A stretch of 64,000 nt of DNA from Hoeflea_A sp965204935 (GTDB taxonomy: Bacteria; Pseudomonadota; Alphaproteobacteria; Rhizobiales; Rhizobiaceae): assembly GCF_965204935.1 (NCBI RefSeq), contig NZ_CBDBFO010000002.1; one strand, given 5' to 3'. Below are positions 8,863-18,470 of the stretch, piece after piece. How positions within the stretch are numbered: the stretch's first letter is position 1; each line of letters starts with the position of its first letter. The position numbers were made by a program, and so were the translations under genes. Under the pieces are notes generated by a model, which had not been told where the DNA came from, did no database searches, and saw only the letters and a list, made by a program, of their open reading frames with translations.

Positions 8863-9441
8863 ATGACACTTTATGCCACTTTGACCGCCGGCCGCAGCCA
8901 CGCGCTGTTGCGCGACACGCTGATTGTCGTTGCCGCCTCGATCCTGCTGGCCCTCTCGGCGAAGGCCGCCGTTCCGTTCTTTCCCGTGCCCATGACCATG
9001 CAGACCCTCGTTGTTGTGGGGCTCGGCCTTGCGCTCGGTTCCCGGCTCGCGGTGCTTTCCGTGCTGCTTTATCTCGTCGAAGGGGCTGCCGGCCTTCCGG
9101 TCTTTTCGGGAACACCCGAAAAGGGCATCGGCATCGCCTACATGATGGGCCCGACCGGCGGATTTCTCATCGGTTTCGTTCTAGCCGCAGGTCTGACAGG
9201 CTGGCTCGCGGAGCGCGGGTGGGACCGCAATGTGGTGCTGGCGTTTCTTGCAGCGCTCGCCGGAACAGCGATCCTTTATGTTCCTGGACTGCTTTGGCTG
9301 GGCGGCATCGTCGGTTGGGACAAGCCGGTCCTGGCCTGGGGGCTCTACCCGTTCATCCTCGGTGACCTGACAAAGGCCGCGCTTGCCGCTTTGATCTTCC
9401 CGACGGCCTGGAAATTCCTGCGGTCGCGCGGAGCGGTCTGA
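8863..9441 (+). CDS. bioY: Biotin transporter substrate-binding S component BioY
   Basis: Membrane protein of 192 aa with about six hydrophobic helices. BioY features are AAVPFFPVPMTMQTLVVVGLG, YLVEGAAGLPVF and GPTGGFLIGFVLA. It captures biotin either alone or with an energy-coupling module. GGAGGG at 8852-8857 supports the start at 8863. Its stop overlaps the pccB start by one base (TGATG), coupling biotin uptake to synthesis of the biotin enzyme propionyl-CoA carboxylase. No bioM or bioN is present in the window. Confidence 0.92.
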   Translation: MTLYATLTAGRSHALLRDTLIVVAASILLALSAKAAVPFFPVPMTMQTLVVVGLGLALGSRLAVLSVLLYLVEGAAGLPVFSGTPEKGIGIAYMMGPTGGFLIGFVLAAGLTGWLAERGWDRNVVLAFLAALAGTAILYVPGLLWLGGIVGWDKPVLAWGLYPFILGDLTKAALAALIFPTAWKFLRSRGAV

Positions 9442-10973
9442 TGCTTGAGGTCCTGGAGCAACTGGAGGCAAAGCGCCGGGAGGCCCATCTCGGCGGCGGC
9501 CAGCGCCGTATCGATGCGCAGCACGCCAAGGGCAAGTTGACGGCGCGCGAGCGACTCGAGGTGCTGCTCGACGAGGGTTCCTTCGAAGAATACGACATGT
9601 ACAAGGCGCACCGCTGCTCGGACTTCGGCATGGAGAGCCAGCAGATCGCCGGCGACGGTGTCGTCACGGGGTGGGGCACCATCAACGGGCGTCCGACCTA
9701 TGTCTTCAGCCAGGACTTCACCGTCTTCGGCGGGTCGCTTTCGGAGACCCATGCGGAGAAAATCTGCAAGGTGATGGACCTTGCCATGCAAAACGGCGTG
9801 CCGCTGATCGGCCTCAACGATTCGGGCGGCGCGCGTATCCAGGAAGGCGTTGCCTCGCTTGGCGGCTACGCCGAGGTGTTCTGGCGCAATGTGCAGGCCT
9901 CGGGCGTCATACCCCAGATCTCCGTGATCATGGGACCGTGCGCCGGCGGGGCTGTCTATTCGCCGGCCATGACCGATTTCATCTTCATGGTGAAAGACAC
10001 GAGCTACATGTTCGTGACCGGCCCGGATGTGGTGAAGACCGTGACCAACGAGGTCGTCACGGCCGAGGAACTGGGCGGCGCGTCGACCCATACGAAGAAA
10101 TCATCGGTTGCCGATGGCGCCTTCGAGAACGATGTGGAGGCGCTGCTCGAGGTGCGCCGCATGTTTGATTTCCTGCCCCTTTCGAACCGCGAGAAACCAC
10201 CGGTCAGGCACACGCCCGATGCGGTCGACCGCATGGAAACGAGCCTCGACACGCTGGTGCCTGACAATCCGAACAAGCCCTATGACATGCACGAGGTAAT
10301 CGTGAAGGTGGCCGATGAGGGTGAATTCTACGAGATCCAGCGCGATTTCGCCGGCAATATCATGTGCGGCTTCATCCGCCTCGACGGTTCGACCGTCGGC
10401 GTTGTTGCCAACCAGCCGATGGTGCTGGCCGGCTGCCTCGACATCGACAGCGCCAAGAAGGCCGGTCGTTTCGTGCGCTTTTGCGATGCGTTCAATATCC
10501 CGATCCTGACACTGGTGGACGTGCCGGGCTTCCTGCCCGGAACCGCGCAGGAATATGGCGGCATCATCAAACACGGCGCCAAGCTGCTTTTTGCCTATGC
10601 CGAGGCAACCGTTCCGAAGGTCACCGTAATCACCCGCAAGGCCTATGGCGGCGCCTATGACGTGATGGCGTCAAAACATATCCGTGCAGATGTCAACTAT
10701 GCCTGGCCGACGGCTGAAATCGCCGTGATGGGCGCCAAGGGTGCGACGGAGATCCTGTACCGCTCGGAACTGGATGATCCGGACAAGATCGCCCAGCGCA
10801 CAAAGGACTACGAGGACCGCTTTGCCAATCCATTCGTCGCGGCACAGCGCGGCTTCATCGACGAGGTCATCATGCCGCATTCGACACGCCGGCGCGTGCT
10901 AAGGGCCTTCGAGCTCCTGAAGACCAAACAGGCCGCGGCGCCTGAAAAGAAACACGACAACATTCCGCTTTAG
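9441..10973 (+). CDS. pccB: Propionyl-CoA carboxylase beta chain
   Basis: Carboxyltransferase subunit, 510 aa, the usual length. It transfers CO2 from carboxybiotin to propionyl-CoA to give (S)-methylmalonyl-CoA. Visible family blocks are KLTARERLEVLLDEGSFEE, GLNDSGGARIQEGV, GPCAGGAVYSPAMTDFIFMV, and in the C-terminal half VDVPGFLPGTAQEYGGIIKHGAKLLFAYAEATVPK and ITRKAYGGAYDVM. Translationally coupled to bioY and 11 bp from pccA. Confidence 0.96.
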   Translation: MLEVLEQLEAKRREAHLGGGQRRIDAQHAKGKLTARERLEVLLDEGSFEEYDMYKAHRCSDFGMESQQIAGDGVVTGWGTINGRPTYVFSQDFTVFGGSLSETHAEKICKVMDLAMQNGVPLIGLNDSGGARIQEGVASLGGYAEVFWRNVQASGVIPQISVIMGPCAGGAVYSPAMTDFIFMVKDTSYMFVTGPDVVKTVTNEVVTAEELGGASTHTKKSSVADGAFENDVEALLEVRRMFDFLPLSNREKPPVRHTPDAVDRMETSLDTLVPDNPNKPYDMHEVIVKVADEGEFYEIQRDFAGNIMCGFIRLDGSTVGVVANQPMVLAGCLDIDSAKKAGRFVRFCDAFNIPILTLVDVPGFLPGTAQEYGGIIKHGAKLLFAYAEATVPKVTVITRKAYGGAYDVMASKHIRADVNYAWPTAEIAVMGAKGATEILYRSELDDPDKIAQRTKDYEDRFANPFVAAQRGFIDEVIMPHSTRRRVLRAFELLKTKQAAAPEKKHDNIPL

Positions 10974-10984
10974 GGGACAGGCAG

Positions 10985-12994
10985 ATGTTCAAGAAAATCC
11001 TGGTCGCCAATCGCGGGGAAATCGCCTGCCGCGTCTTCAAGACCGCCAAGCGCATGGGGATTGCGACCGTTGCCGTTTATTCCGAAGCCGACCGCAATGC
11101 GCTGCATGTGGAAATGGCCGACGAGGCGGTGTTCATCGGTCCGCCGGCGGCTGCGGAGAGCTATCTAGTGATCGACAAGATTGTCGAGGCTTGCAAGCAA
11201 ACCGGAGCAGAGGCCGTCCATCCGGGCTACGGCTTCTTATCGGAGCGTGCCGAGTTTGCCGAACGGCTTGCTGCAGAAGGCATTGCTTTTATCGGCCCGC
11301 CCAAGGGCGCGATCGAGGCGATGGGAGACAAGATCACATCGAAGAAGATCGCCGCGGAGGCGGGTGTCTCGACGGTGCCGGGCGTCATGGGCCTGATCGA
11401 CGATGCCGAGCATGCGGTGCGCATAGCATCCGAGATCGGCTATCCGGTGATGATCAAGGCAAGCGCCGGTGGCGGCGGCAAGGGTATGCGCATCGCCTGG
11501 AACGACGAGGAGGCGCGCGAGGGTTATGAGCGTTCGAAGTCGGAGGCGGCGTCAAGCTTCGGCGACGACCGCATCTTCATCGAGAAGTTCGTAACCGAGC
11601 CGCGCCACATCGAGATACAGGTCCTCGCCGACACGAAAGGCAACTGCATCTATCTTGGCGAGCGCGAGTGTTCGATCCAGCGCCGGAACCAGAAGGTTAT
11701 CGAGGAGGCGCCATCGCCATTCCTCAACGTGGAAACGCGCAAGGCCATGGGCGAACAGGCGGTGGCGCTGGCCAAGGCCGTGGACTATGCCAGTGCCGGC
11801 ACGGTCGAGTTCATCGTCGACAAGGACCGCAATTTCTATTTCCTCGAAATGAACACGCGGCTCCAGGTGGAGCATCCCGTCACCGAACTGATCACCGGCG
11901 TCGACCTTGTCGAGCAGATGATCCGCGTCGCGGCCGGTGAGGAACTGGCCATCCGGCAGGACGATGTGACGCTCAACGGCTGGGCGGTTGAGAGCCGGCT
12001 CTATGCCGAAGATCCCTACCGGAACTTCCTTCCGTCGATCGGGCGGTTGACGCGTTACCGCCCGCCGCAGGAGGGCACCGGCGCGGACGGCCAGATCGTG
12101 CGCAACGACACGGGTGTCTTCGAGGGCGGCGAGATCTCGATGTTCTACGATCCGATGATCGCCAAGCTTTGCACCTGGGCGCCGGACCGCAATTCGGCTG
12201 TCGAGAAAATGGCCGGCGCGCTTGACCATTTCGAAGTCGAGGGCATCGGCCACAACATCCCGTTCCTTTCGGCGGTGATGGATCATGACCGGTTTCGCTC
12301 CGGCAACATCACGACGGCCTTTATCGCCGAGGAGTATCCCGAGGGATTTCATGGAGTGGAGGCCGATCAGAAGGCCGCGGCCGATCTTCAGGCGGTTGCC
12401 GTTGTCCTCGATGCGATCGAAGCCGAGCGTCATGCGATTACGGCGAGCGAACGCTTCCTAGAAAACGAAGCGTCAGAGTTCGTGGAAAGAACGGTACGCA
12501 TGGACCGCGAGAACACGCCGGCCTCGATCCGGCATGATGCCGACATTTATGCGGTCACCCTGGGTGAGGGGGAAGCTGTCCACGTAAGGTGCGACTGGCG
12601 TCCCGGTGACACGCTCGCCCGTGTCGAGATCGAAGGTGCCATGGCCGCCTTCAAGGTCAATCCCGTGCCGGGCGGCTATCGCTTGCGTCACCGTGGCATT
12701 GATCAAGTGGTTCAGGTGCTTACCGGCCGGGTTGCGGAACTTGCCGCGCTGATGCCGGAGAAGCTGCCGCCCGATACGTCGAACATGTTGCTTTGCCCGA
12801 TGCCGGGGCTCGTCGTTGCGCTGCATGTGGAAGAGGGCGCCGAGGTCGAGGAAGGACAGGCCCTGGCGATCGTGGAGGCCATGAAGATGGAAAATGTCCT
12901 GCGGGCCGAGCGGCCGGGCAGGGTTTCCAAAGTGCCGGTATCGGTGGGTGACAGCCTGGCGGTCGATGCGGTGATCATGGAGTTCGAGGCATGA
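10985..12994 (+). CDS. pccA: Propionyl-CoA carboxylase alpha chain (biotin carboxylase plus biotin carrier)
   Basis: Biotin-dependent subunit of 669 aa. Residues 1-450 are biotin carboxylase with ATP-grasp features (KASAGGGGKGMRIAW, FLEMNTRLQVEHPVTE). A BT-like linker follows, and the C-terminal biotinyl domain has the lysine in VEAMKMEN, K634, exactly 35 residues from the end as in biotin carrier domains. The ATGA overlap with the next gene (12991-12994) indicates coupled translation. Confidence 0.96.
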   Translation: MFKKILVANRGEIACRVFKTAKRMGIATVAVYSEADRNALHVEMADEAVFIGPPAAAESYLVIDKIVEACKQTGAEAVHPGYGFLSERAEFAERLAAEGIAFIGPPKGAIEAMGDKITSKKIAAEAGVSTVPGVMGLIDDAEHAVRIASEIGYPVMIKASAGGGGKGMRIAWNDEEAREGYERSKSEAASSFGDDRIFIEKFVTEPRHIEIQVLADTKGNCIYLGERECSIQRRNQKVIEEAPSPFLNVETRKAMGEQAVALAKAVDYASAGTVEFIVDKDRNFYFLEMNTRLQVEHPVTELITGVDLVEQMIRVAAGEELAIRQDDVTLNGWAVESRLYAEDPYRNFLPSIGRLTRYRPPQEGTGADGQIVRNDTGVFEGGEISMFYDPMIAKLCTWAPDRNSAVEKMAGALDHFEVEGIGHNIPFLSAVMDHDRFRSGNITTAFIAEEYPEGFHGVEADQKAAADLQAVAVVLDAIEAERHAITASERFLENEASEFVERTVRMDRENTPASIRHDADIYAVTLGEGEAVHVRCDWRPGDTLARVEIEGAMAAFKVNPVPGGYRLRHRGIDQVVQVLTGRVAELAALMPEKLPPDTSNMLLCPMPGLVVALHVEEGAEVEEGQALAIVEAMKMENVLRAERPGRVSKVPVSVGDSLAVDAVIMEFEA

Positions 12995-13899
12995 CGGACG
13001 CGCCGAAACATCTGGTGCTCAGCCGCCACGGAACCCTCGCCGGACGGGAAGTCGGCCGGCTGGCCTATGGATGCTGGCGCCTGCCAGGAACGCCGCAAGA
13101 GGAGCTCGCCGGCAAGATTGACGCGGCGCTCGAAGTGAATGCAAACATCATCGATACCGCAGCCGTCTATGGTGCCGGTGAAGCGGAGCGGATGCTCGGC
13201 GTGCTGATTTCAGAGCGCCCCGCTCTTCGCGACGCGATCGTCATTGTCACGAAAGGCGGCATCACGCCGCCGGTTCCGTACGATTCGACAAAACGCCATT
13301 TGATCGCCTCGTGCGAGGACTCGCTGCGGCGTCTGAATTGCGAACAGGTTGAGGTCTTTCTCATCCATCGTCCTGATTTCCTCTCCGCGCCGGCGGAGGC
13401 CGCCGAGGCTTTGACGGAGCTGGTCGAGAGCGGCAAGGTGCGCTCGGTCGGCGTTTCCAACTACACGCTCGAACAGACACGGGCCCTGCAGGCCTTCCTC
13501 GATGTTCCAGTTGCGGTTACGCAACCGGAATTCTCCGCCATGCACACCGTGCCGCTCGATGATGGCACGCTTGATTACGCGCAGAGCGCATCCATTCTTC
13601 CCATGGCCTGGTCGCCTCTGGCGGGCGGGCCTTTGGCGACCGGTCGGGTGCCGGATAGGGCGGATCTCCGCGCCGCCGGGCTGGTCGCCGTCCTCGACCG
13701 AATTGCAGATGACAATGGATCAACGCGCGAATGTGTTGCGCTTGCCTGGCTGCTCGCCCATCCGGCGGGCGTCGTTCCCATTATCGGCACCCAGTCACCC
13801 GAGCGCATCCGGGTGGCCGCCGGGGCCTTTGATATCAAGATGAGCCGCCGCGACTGGTATGAAATCCTGGAAGCCAGCCGCGGCGCGCCGATGCCGTGA
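12991..13899 (+). CDS. Aldo/keto reductase embedded in the propionate operon
   Basis: Predicted NADPH-dependent oxidoreductase, 302 aa, TIM barrel. The catalytic tetrad is recognisable: Asp and Tyr in NIIDTAAVYG, Lys in IVTKGG and His in FLIHRPDF. The NADP-binding end has IIGTQSPERI. It resembles the YdhF-type AKR subgroup. It overlaps pccA by 4 nt and precedes mcm by 10 bp, so it is co-translated with the propionyl-CoA pathway. No known step of that pathway needs an AKR; the substrate is unknown. Confidence 0.88.
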   Translation: MTDAPKHLVLSRHGTLAGREVGRLAYGCWRLPGTPQEELAGKIDAALEVNANIIDTAAVYGAGEAERMLGVLISERPALRDAIVIVTKGGITPPVPYDSTKRHLIASCEDSLRRLNCEQVEVFLIHRPDFLSAPAEAAEALTELVESGKVRSVGVSNYTLEQTRALQAFLDVPVAVTQPEFSAMHTVPLDDGTLDYAQSASILPMAWSPLAGGPLATGRVPDRADLRAAGLVAVLDRIADDNGSTRECVALAWLLAHPAGVVPIIGTQSPERIRVAAGAFDIKMSRRDWYEILEASRGAPMP

Positions 13900-13909
13900 G
13901 GACAAACCC

Positions 13910-16045
13910 ATGACCAAACCGGATCGCGACTGGATTGAACTGGCAGCCAAGGAATTGAAGGGCAATCCGCCCTCGAGCCTCAACTGGGAAACGCCAGAGG
14001 GCATCACCATCAAGCCGCTCTACGGCGCCGGGGACCTGCCGGCCGCCGCGGCGAGCGAAACTCCCGGCATCGCACCCTTCACGCGCGGCATTCGCGCCAC
14101 CATGTATGCCGGACGTCCCTGGACGATCCGCCAGTATGCGGGATTCTCGACTGCAGAGGAATCAAACGCCTTTTATCGCAAGAACCTGGCCGGCGGGCAG
14201 AAGGGCCTTTCCGTGGCCTTCGACCTGGCCACACACCGGGGCTACGACTCCGATCATCCACGGGTCGTCGGCGATGTCGGCAAGGCGGGCGTGGCGATTG
14301 ATTCCGTCGAGGATATGAAAATCCTGTTCGACGGTATCCCGCTCGATCAGATGTCGGTGTCCATGACCATGAACGGTGCGGTGATCCCGGTCCTTGCAAT
14401 GTTCATTGTCGCCGGTGAGGAGCAGGGTGTCGACCGGGCGGCGCTGTCCGGCACGATCCAGAACGACATCCTCAAGGAATTCATGGTGCGCAACACCTAC
14501 ATCTACCCGCCGGAATCATCGATGCGCATCGTTGCCGACATTATCGAATACACGGCGCGCGAGATGCCGAAATTCAATTCGATCTCAATCTCCGGCTATC
14601 ACATGCAGGAGGCCGGCTCGACTCTGGCCCAGGAACTTGCCTACACACTGGCCGACGGCATGGAGTATGTGCGCGCGGCGATGGGCAAGGGTCTTGATGT
14701 CGACGCCTTTGCAGGCCGGCTGTCGTTCTTCTTTTGCATCGGCATGAACTTCTTCATGGAGGCCGCGAAGCTGCGCGCCGCAAGGCAGCTCTGGGCGCGG
14801 ATCATGACTGATTTCGGGGCCAAGTCCGAGCGCTCCAAGATGCTTCGGACCCATTGTCAGACCTCGGGCGTATCGCTGACCGAGCAGGACCCTTACAACA
14901 ACATCGTTCGCACCGCGTTCGAAGCAATGGCGGCGGCACTCGGCGGTACCCAGTCGCTGCACACGAACTCCTTCGACGAGGCGATTGCGCTGCCGACGGA
15001 ATTTTCGGCACGCATCGCCCGAAACACGCAGCTCATCCTGCAGCACGAGACGGGCGTCACCAATGTCGTCGACCCGCTGGGCGGCTCCTACTATGTCGAG
15101 GCGCTGACGAAAGAGCTCGCCGATGAGGCATGGCAGATGATCGAGGAGGTCGAAAGCCTGGGCGGGATGACGAAGGCGGTTGAACAGGGTCTGCCCAAGA
15201 TGCGGATCGAGGAGGCGGCCGCCCGCCGCCAGGCGAGGATAGACAAGGGCGAGGACGTGATTGTCGGCGTCAATCGCTATCGACTCGAAGACGAGCCAAA
15301 GGTCGATATCCTCGAAATCGACAATGCGAAAGTACGCGACGCGCAGATCGCGCGGCTGAAGAAGATCCGGGAGACGCGGGACCAGGCGGCTTGTGACGCG
15401 GCCCTCAAATCGCTGGAGGAGGTGGCGGCGTCCGGCACGGGCAACCTGCTGGACGCCGCCGTTGAGGCGGCGAGGGCGCGGGCCAGCCTTGGCGAGATCT
15501 CCGATGCGATGGAGCGAGCCTTCAACCGGCACAAGGCGACCACACGGGTGATTTCCGGCGTTTATGGCGAGGCCTACAAGGGCGATGCGCAGTACGAGCT
15601 GATCCAGAAGAAGATTGCCGACTACCAAAAGGAGCGCAAACGCGAACCGCGCATCCTTGTCGCCAAGATGGGTCAGGACGGGCACGACCGTGGCGCCAAG
15701 GTGATTGCGACCGCATTTGCGGATATGGGTTTCGATGTCGAGCTGTCGGATATGTTCGAGACACCGCCGGAAGTGGCCTCCAAGGCCGTAGCGGGCGATG
15801 TCGATGTGATCGGCGTCTCATCGCTGGCGGCCGGCCACCGAACGCTGGTGCCGGAGCTGATAAGCGAACTGAAGGCCGCAGGCCGCGACGATATCATTGT
15901 CATTTGCGGCGGTGTAATCCCGGAGCAGGATTACGACTTCCTGCAAAATGCCGGCGTGACGGCGATCTTCGGTCCGGGCTCCAACGTGCTCGATGCGGCA
16001 AATGTCGTTCTTGCGGAAGTCGCAGGCCTGCGGCGAAACCGTTAG
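13910..16045 (+). CDS. mcm: Methylmalonyl-CoA mutase, single-chain type
   Basis: Adenosylcobalamin-dependent isomerase, 711 aa, converting (R)-methylmalonyl-CoA to succinyl-CoA. The start at 13910 follows GAGGA at 13898-13902. Residues 1-560 are the TIM-barrel substrate domain (TMYAGRPWTIRQYAGFSTAEESN, HCQTSGVSLTEQDPYNNIVRT). Residues from about 580 are the B12-binding domain with the DxHxxG ligand motif in MGQDGHDRGAKVIA. It completes propionyl-CoA to succinyl-CoA conversion apart from the epimerase, which is not in the window. Confidence 0.96.
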   Translation: MTKPDRDWIELAAKELKGNPPSSLNWETPEGITIKPLYGAGDLPAAAASETPGIAPFTRGIRATMYAGRPWTIRQYAGFSTAEESNAFYRKNLAGGQKGLSVAFDLATHRGYDSDHPRVVGDVGKAGVAIDSVEDMKILFDGIPLDQMSVSMTMNGAVIPVLAMFIVAGEEQGVDRAALSGTIQNDILKEFMVRNTYIYPPESSMRIVADIIEYTAREMPKFNSISISGYHMQEAGSTLAQELAYTLADGMEYVRAAMGKGLDVDAFAGRLSFFFCIGMNFFMEAAKLRAARQLWARIMTDFGAKSERSKMLRTHCQTSGVSLTEQDPYNNIVRTAFEAMAAALGGTQSLHTNSFDEAIALPTEFSARIARNTQLILQHETGVTNVVDPLGGSYYVEALTKELADEAWQMIEEVESLGGMTKAVEQGLPKMRIEEAAARRQARIDKGEDVIVGVNRYRLEDEPKVDILEIDNAKVRDAQIARLKKIRETRDQAACDAALKSLEEVAASGTGNLLDAAVEAARARASLGEISDAMERAFNRHKATTRVISGVYGEAYKGDAQYELIQKKIADYQKERKREPRILVAKMGQDGHDRGAKVIATAFADMGFDVELSDMFETPPEVASKAVAGDVDVIGVSSLAAGHRTLVPELISELKAAGRDDIIVICGGVIPEQDYDFLQNAGVTAIFGPGSNVLDAANVVLAEVAGLRRNR

Positions 16046-16151
16046 GCCATGCATCTCCTGTCCGGATTGCCGGGCGGGAAAGTCCTGCCAGGACGTATCT
16101 TTTTGATTTTCTGCTTTCTTCCGTTCATTCAATGCAAGTAAGATTGCCTTG

Positions 16152-18347
16152 ATGCGACCGGCAAACGCCCAGGAGAGCGGACCATTGCAAAGCAGACGCT
16201 TACCGCTATACGTGCTGCTCGGCGGCGTTGCGGGAGTATTGATCGGCCTGTTCAGTCCGCTGCTGGCCGCACTGGTTGCACCGGTCGGAGACATCTACAT
16301 CCGGCTTATGGAAGTCGTCGTGCTTCCATATCTGATATCCTCGCTGATCCTTGGCCTCGGACAGCTGGCTCCAGAAACGGCACGAAAACTGTTCCGCAAA
16401 AGCTGGGCAATCTATCTTGCGCTCTGGGCGATGACCTTCACCGTCCTCCTTTTCGCGGCGCTGACAGTGCCGCTTGTGCGCCAGGCGGCGGTGATCGACT
16501 TTTCCAGCGCCCTGTCCGCGCCGGATGCTTCCGCCTCATCGCTGATCGATTTGCTGGTTCCCGACAATCTCTTCCAGGCGTTGAGCAACAATTATATCCC
16601 GTCGATCGTGCTCATGGGTCTCATCTTCGGGATCGCGGTCCAGCAGAGCAAGAAACCCACCGAGCTGCTCGAAATGTTGTCGGTTGTGCGACAGGCATGC
16701 ATCCGCATCTGGGAGTGGATTGTTCTGCTGGCTCCGATCGGAGTGTGCGCGCTTTTTGCGAACTCCTTCAGCTCCATGGATCCCGAGGGCTATGCGGCAA
16801 TGTCGATCTACATCGTCGTCGTCGTTTCCTCGGCGCTGCTGATCAGCCTGTGGATTCTTCCGATGATGCTGACGGCCTTTCTGCCCATGAAATATTGGGA
16901 GCTGATGTCCGAGCTCAAGGAAGCGTTCCTCATCGCGGTCGTCACCTCGCTGTCGGTTGCCTCGCTGCCGATGATCCAGAGAGCGACGCAGAACATGGCG
17001 CAGAAATACTGCAAGGCCGAGAAGGAATCCGAACAGAGGGAAATCATACAGACCACCCTGTCGATCAGCTATCCGCTGGCGCAGATCGGCAATTTCTTCA
17101 TTCTGGTGTTTCTTCTCTATGCATCCTTCTATTTCTTCATTCCGCTGACAGGATGGCATCTCATGGAACTGCCGATTGTCACGCTGCTGTCGGGTATCGG
17201 CTCTCCGACATCGTCGATCGGCGCGGTCACCTTCATGGCGAGCTGGCTGAAAATGCCGGCAGAGACGACCAATCTCTATGTGGAGACAATGGCGATCACG
17301 CGCTATGTGCAGGTGCTGGCCTCGGTCGCGGCATTCGCCTTTGTCACCATCCTTGTCACATTTACCTTCTACGGGCAGCTTCGATTCAACATCCGGCGTT
17401 TTGTTGCAACAATCGTTGTTGCTGGGATTTGCCTGTCAGCCATCTCCTCGCTCGCACGCCTCGGCGGAACACACATCCAGCTTCACTCCGAAACGAATTA
17501 CCTAGAGATGGGTCTGCCCGAGGAAGTCCAGGCACTGAGCGACGAAAATCTCGTTTCAAGGCTGGGGAAGGTCAGCCAGGAGAGCGAAAAGGATACAACC
17601 GGCGCCCCGACCGGTTCCGAAACCCACAACGTGCTGGGACGCATCCAGTCCAATGGCGTTCTGCGTGTCGGCATCAATCCGAACGTCATGCCGTTCACCT
17701 ATGAGAACAACAGGGGCCGGCTCGTCGGCTACGATGTTGAACTGATGTACCGTTTCGCGCAGAGCATGAGCGTTGAGATCGTGTTCGTTCCTTATAACTG
17801 GCAGTCGCTGATCAAGAACCTGTCAAACTACGAATTCGATATCGCCATTGGCGGTATCTACATCACCAATGAAAGGCTGGAAACGATCACCGTCAGCGAT
17901 CCCTACTATGAGAATCCGCTAGCGCTGATCGTCCGCACCGACCAGATCAATGATTTTGCCTCGCGCGAAAAGATCAATTCGATCGAAAATCTGACGATTG
18001 CCGTCTTCGACGATCCGGTTCTCATTCCGACGGCAAAACGCAGCTTCCCAACAGCGAAAATCAAGGTTCTGCCCAACTATGACAATCTTGCCGACGAGGC
18101 GGAGGTCGATGCGGCCATCTGGACTCTGGAACAGGCCCGTGCCTGGGCGATATCCCATGAAGGTTATTCAACAGCCGTGCCGCGCAACATTGCGACCAGG
18201 TTCCTGTTCGCCTATCTGATGCCGCCCGATGCGCCGGGTCTGTCGGATTATCTGAACTACTGGATGCGTTTGCAAAAAGACAACGGTGTGCTGGCCGATA
18301 TGACAAAGCGCTGGATCGATCCGGCCGCAACAGATTCAACGCGTTAG
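16152..18347 (+). CDS. Dicarboxylate/cation symporter fused to a family-3 solute-binding domain
   Basis: Unusual two-part membrane protein, 731 aa. Residues about 15-405 resemble the SDF/DAACS sodium:dicarboxylate symporter fold (LLGGVAGVLIGLFSPL, GDIYIRLMEVVVLPYLISSLILGLGQL, LLSGIGSPTSSIGAVTF), although the usual NMDGT motif is not seen. An additional hydrophobic helix (FVATIVVAGICLSAISSLA, near 410-430) follows. A low-complexity linker leads to an SBP_bac_3-like domain from about residue 500 (NGVLRVGINPNVMPFTYENN, GYDVELMYRFAQ, DIAIGGIYITNERLETITVSDPYYENP). The extra helix would put this domain in the periplasm, where it could feed substrate to the carrier. The ATG at 16152 is preferred over an adjacent TTG. 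Confidence 0.85.
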   Translation: MRPANAQESGPLQSRRLPLYVLLGGVAGVLIGLFSPLLAALVAPVGDIYIRLMEVVVLPYLISSLILGLGQLAPETARKLFRKSWAIYLALWAMTFTVLLFAALTVPLVRQAAVIDFSSALSAPDASASSLIDLLVPDNLFQALSNNYIPSIVLMGLIFGIAVQQSKKPTELLEMLSVVRQACIRIWEWIVLLAPIGVCALFANSFSSMDPEGYAAMSIYIVVVVSSALLISLWILPMMLTAFLPMKYWELMSELKEAFLIAVVTSLSVASLPMIQRATQNMAQKYCKAEKESEQREIIQTTLSISYPLAQIGNFFILVFLLYASFYFFIPLTGWHLMELPIVTLLSGIGSPTSSIGAVTFMASWLKMPAETTNLYVETMAITRYVQVLASVAAFAFVTILVTFTFYGQLRFNIRRFVATIVVAGICLSAISSLARLGGTHIQLHSETNYLEMGLPEEVQALSDENLVSRLGKVSQESEKDTTGAPTGSETHNVLGRIQSNGVLRVGINPNVMPFTYENNRGRLVGYDVELMYRFAQSMSVEIVFVPYNWQSLIKNLSNYEFDIAIGGIYITNERLETITVSDPYYENPLALIVRTDQINDFASREKINSIENLTIAVFDDPVLIPTAKRSFPTAKIKVLPNYDNLADEAEVDAAIWTLEQARAWAISHEGYSTAVPRNIATRFLFAYLMPPDAPGLSDYLNYWMRLQKDNGVLADMTKRWIDPAATDSTR

Positions 18348-18470
18348 CCGATTTTTCGGATAGTTTGAATCAGCTCTAGGACCGGCTGGGTGCCCATTGC
18401 GTGGGATGTTAAGCGCCCGCTGTTTCCCGCTACTATTGGATTTTCCGCAAAAGGCGACCATCTTTAGCCT

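Noticed and set aside
14585..15685. Minus-strand open frame of about 366 codons inside mcm
   Set aside because: It lies wholly within methylmalonyl-CoA mutase, with no ribosome site or recognisable family.
18255..18270. A TTTGCAAA octamer like the PccR element
   Set aside because: It is a single copy inside the coding sequence of the symporter fusion, far from a promoter.
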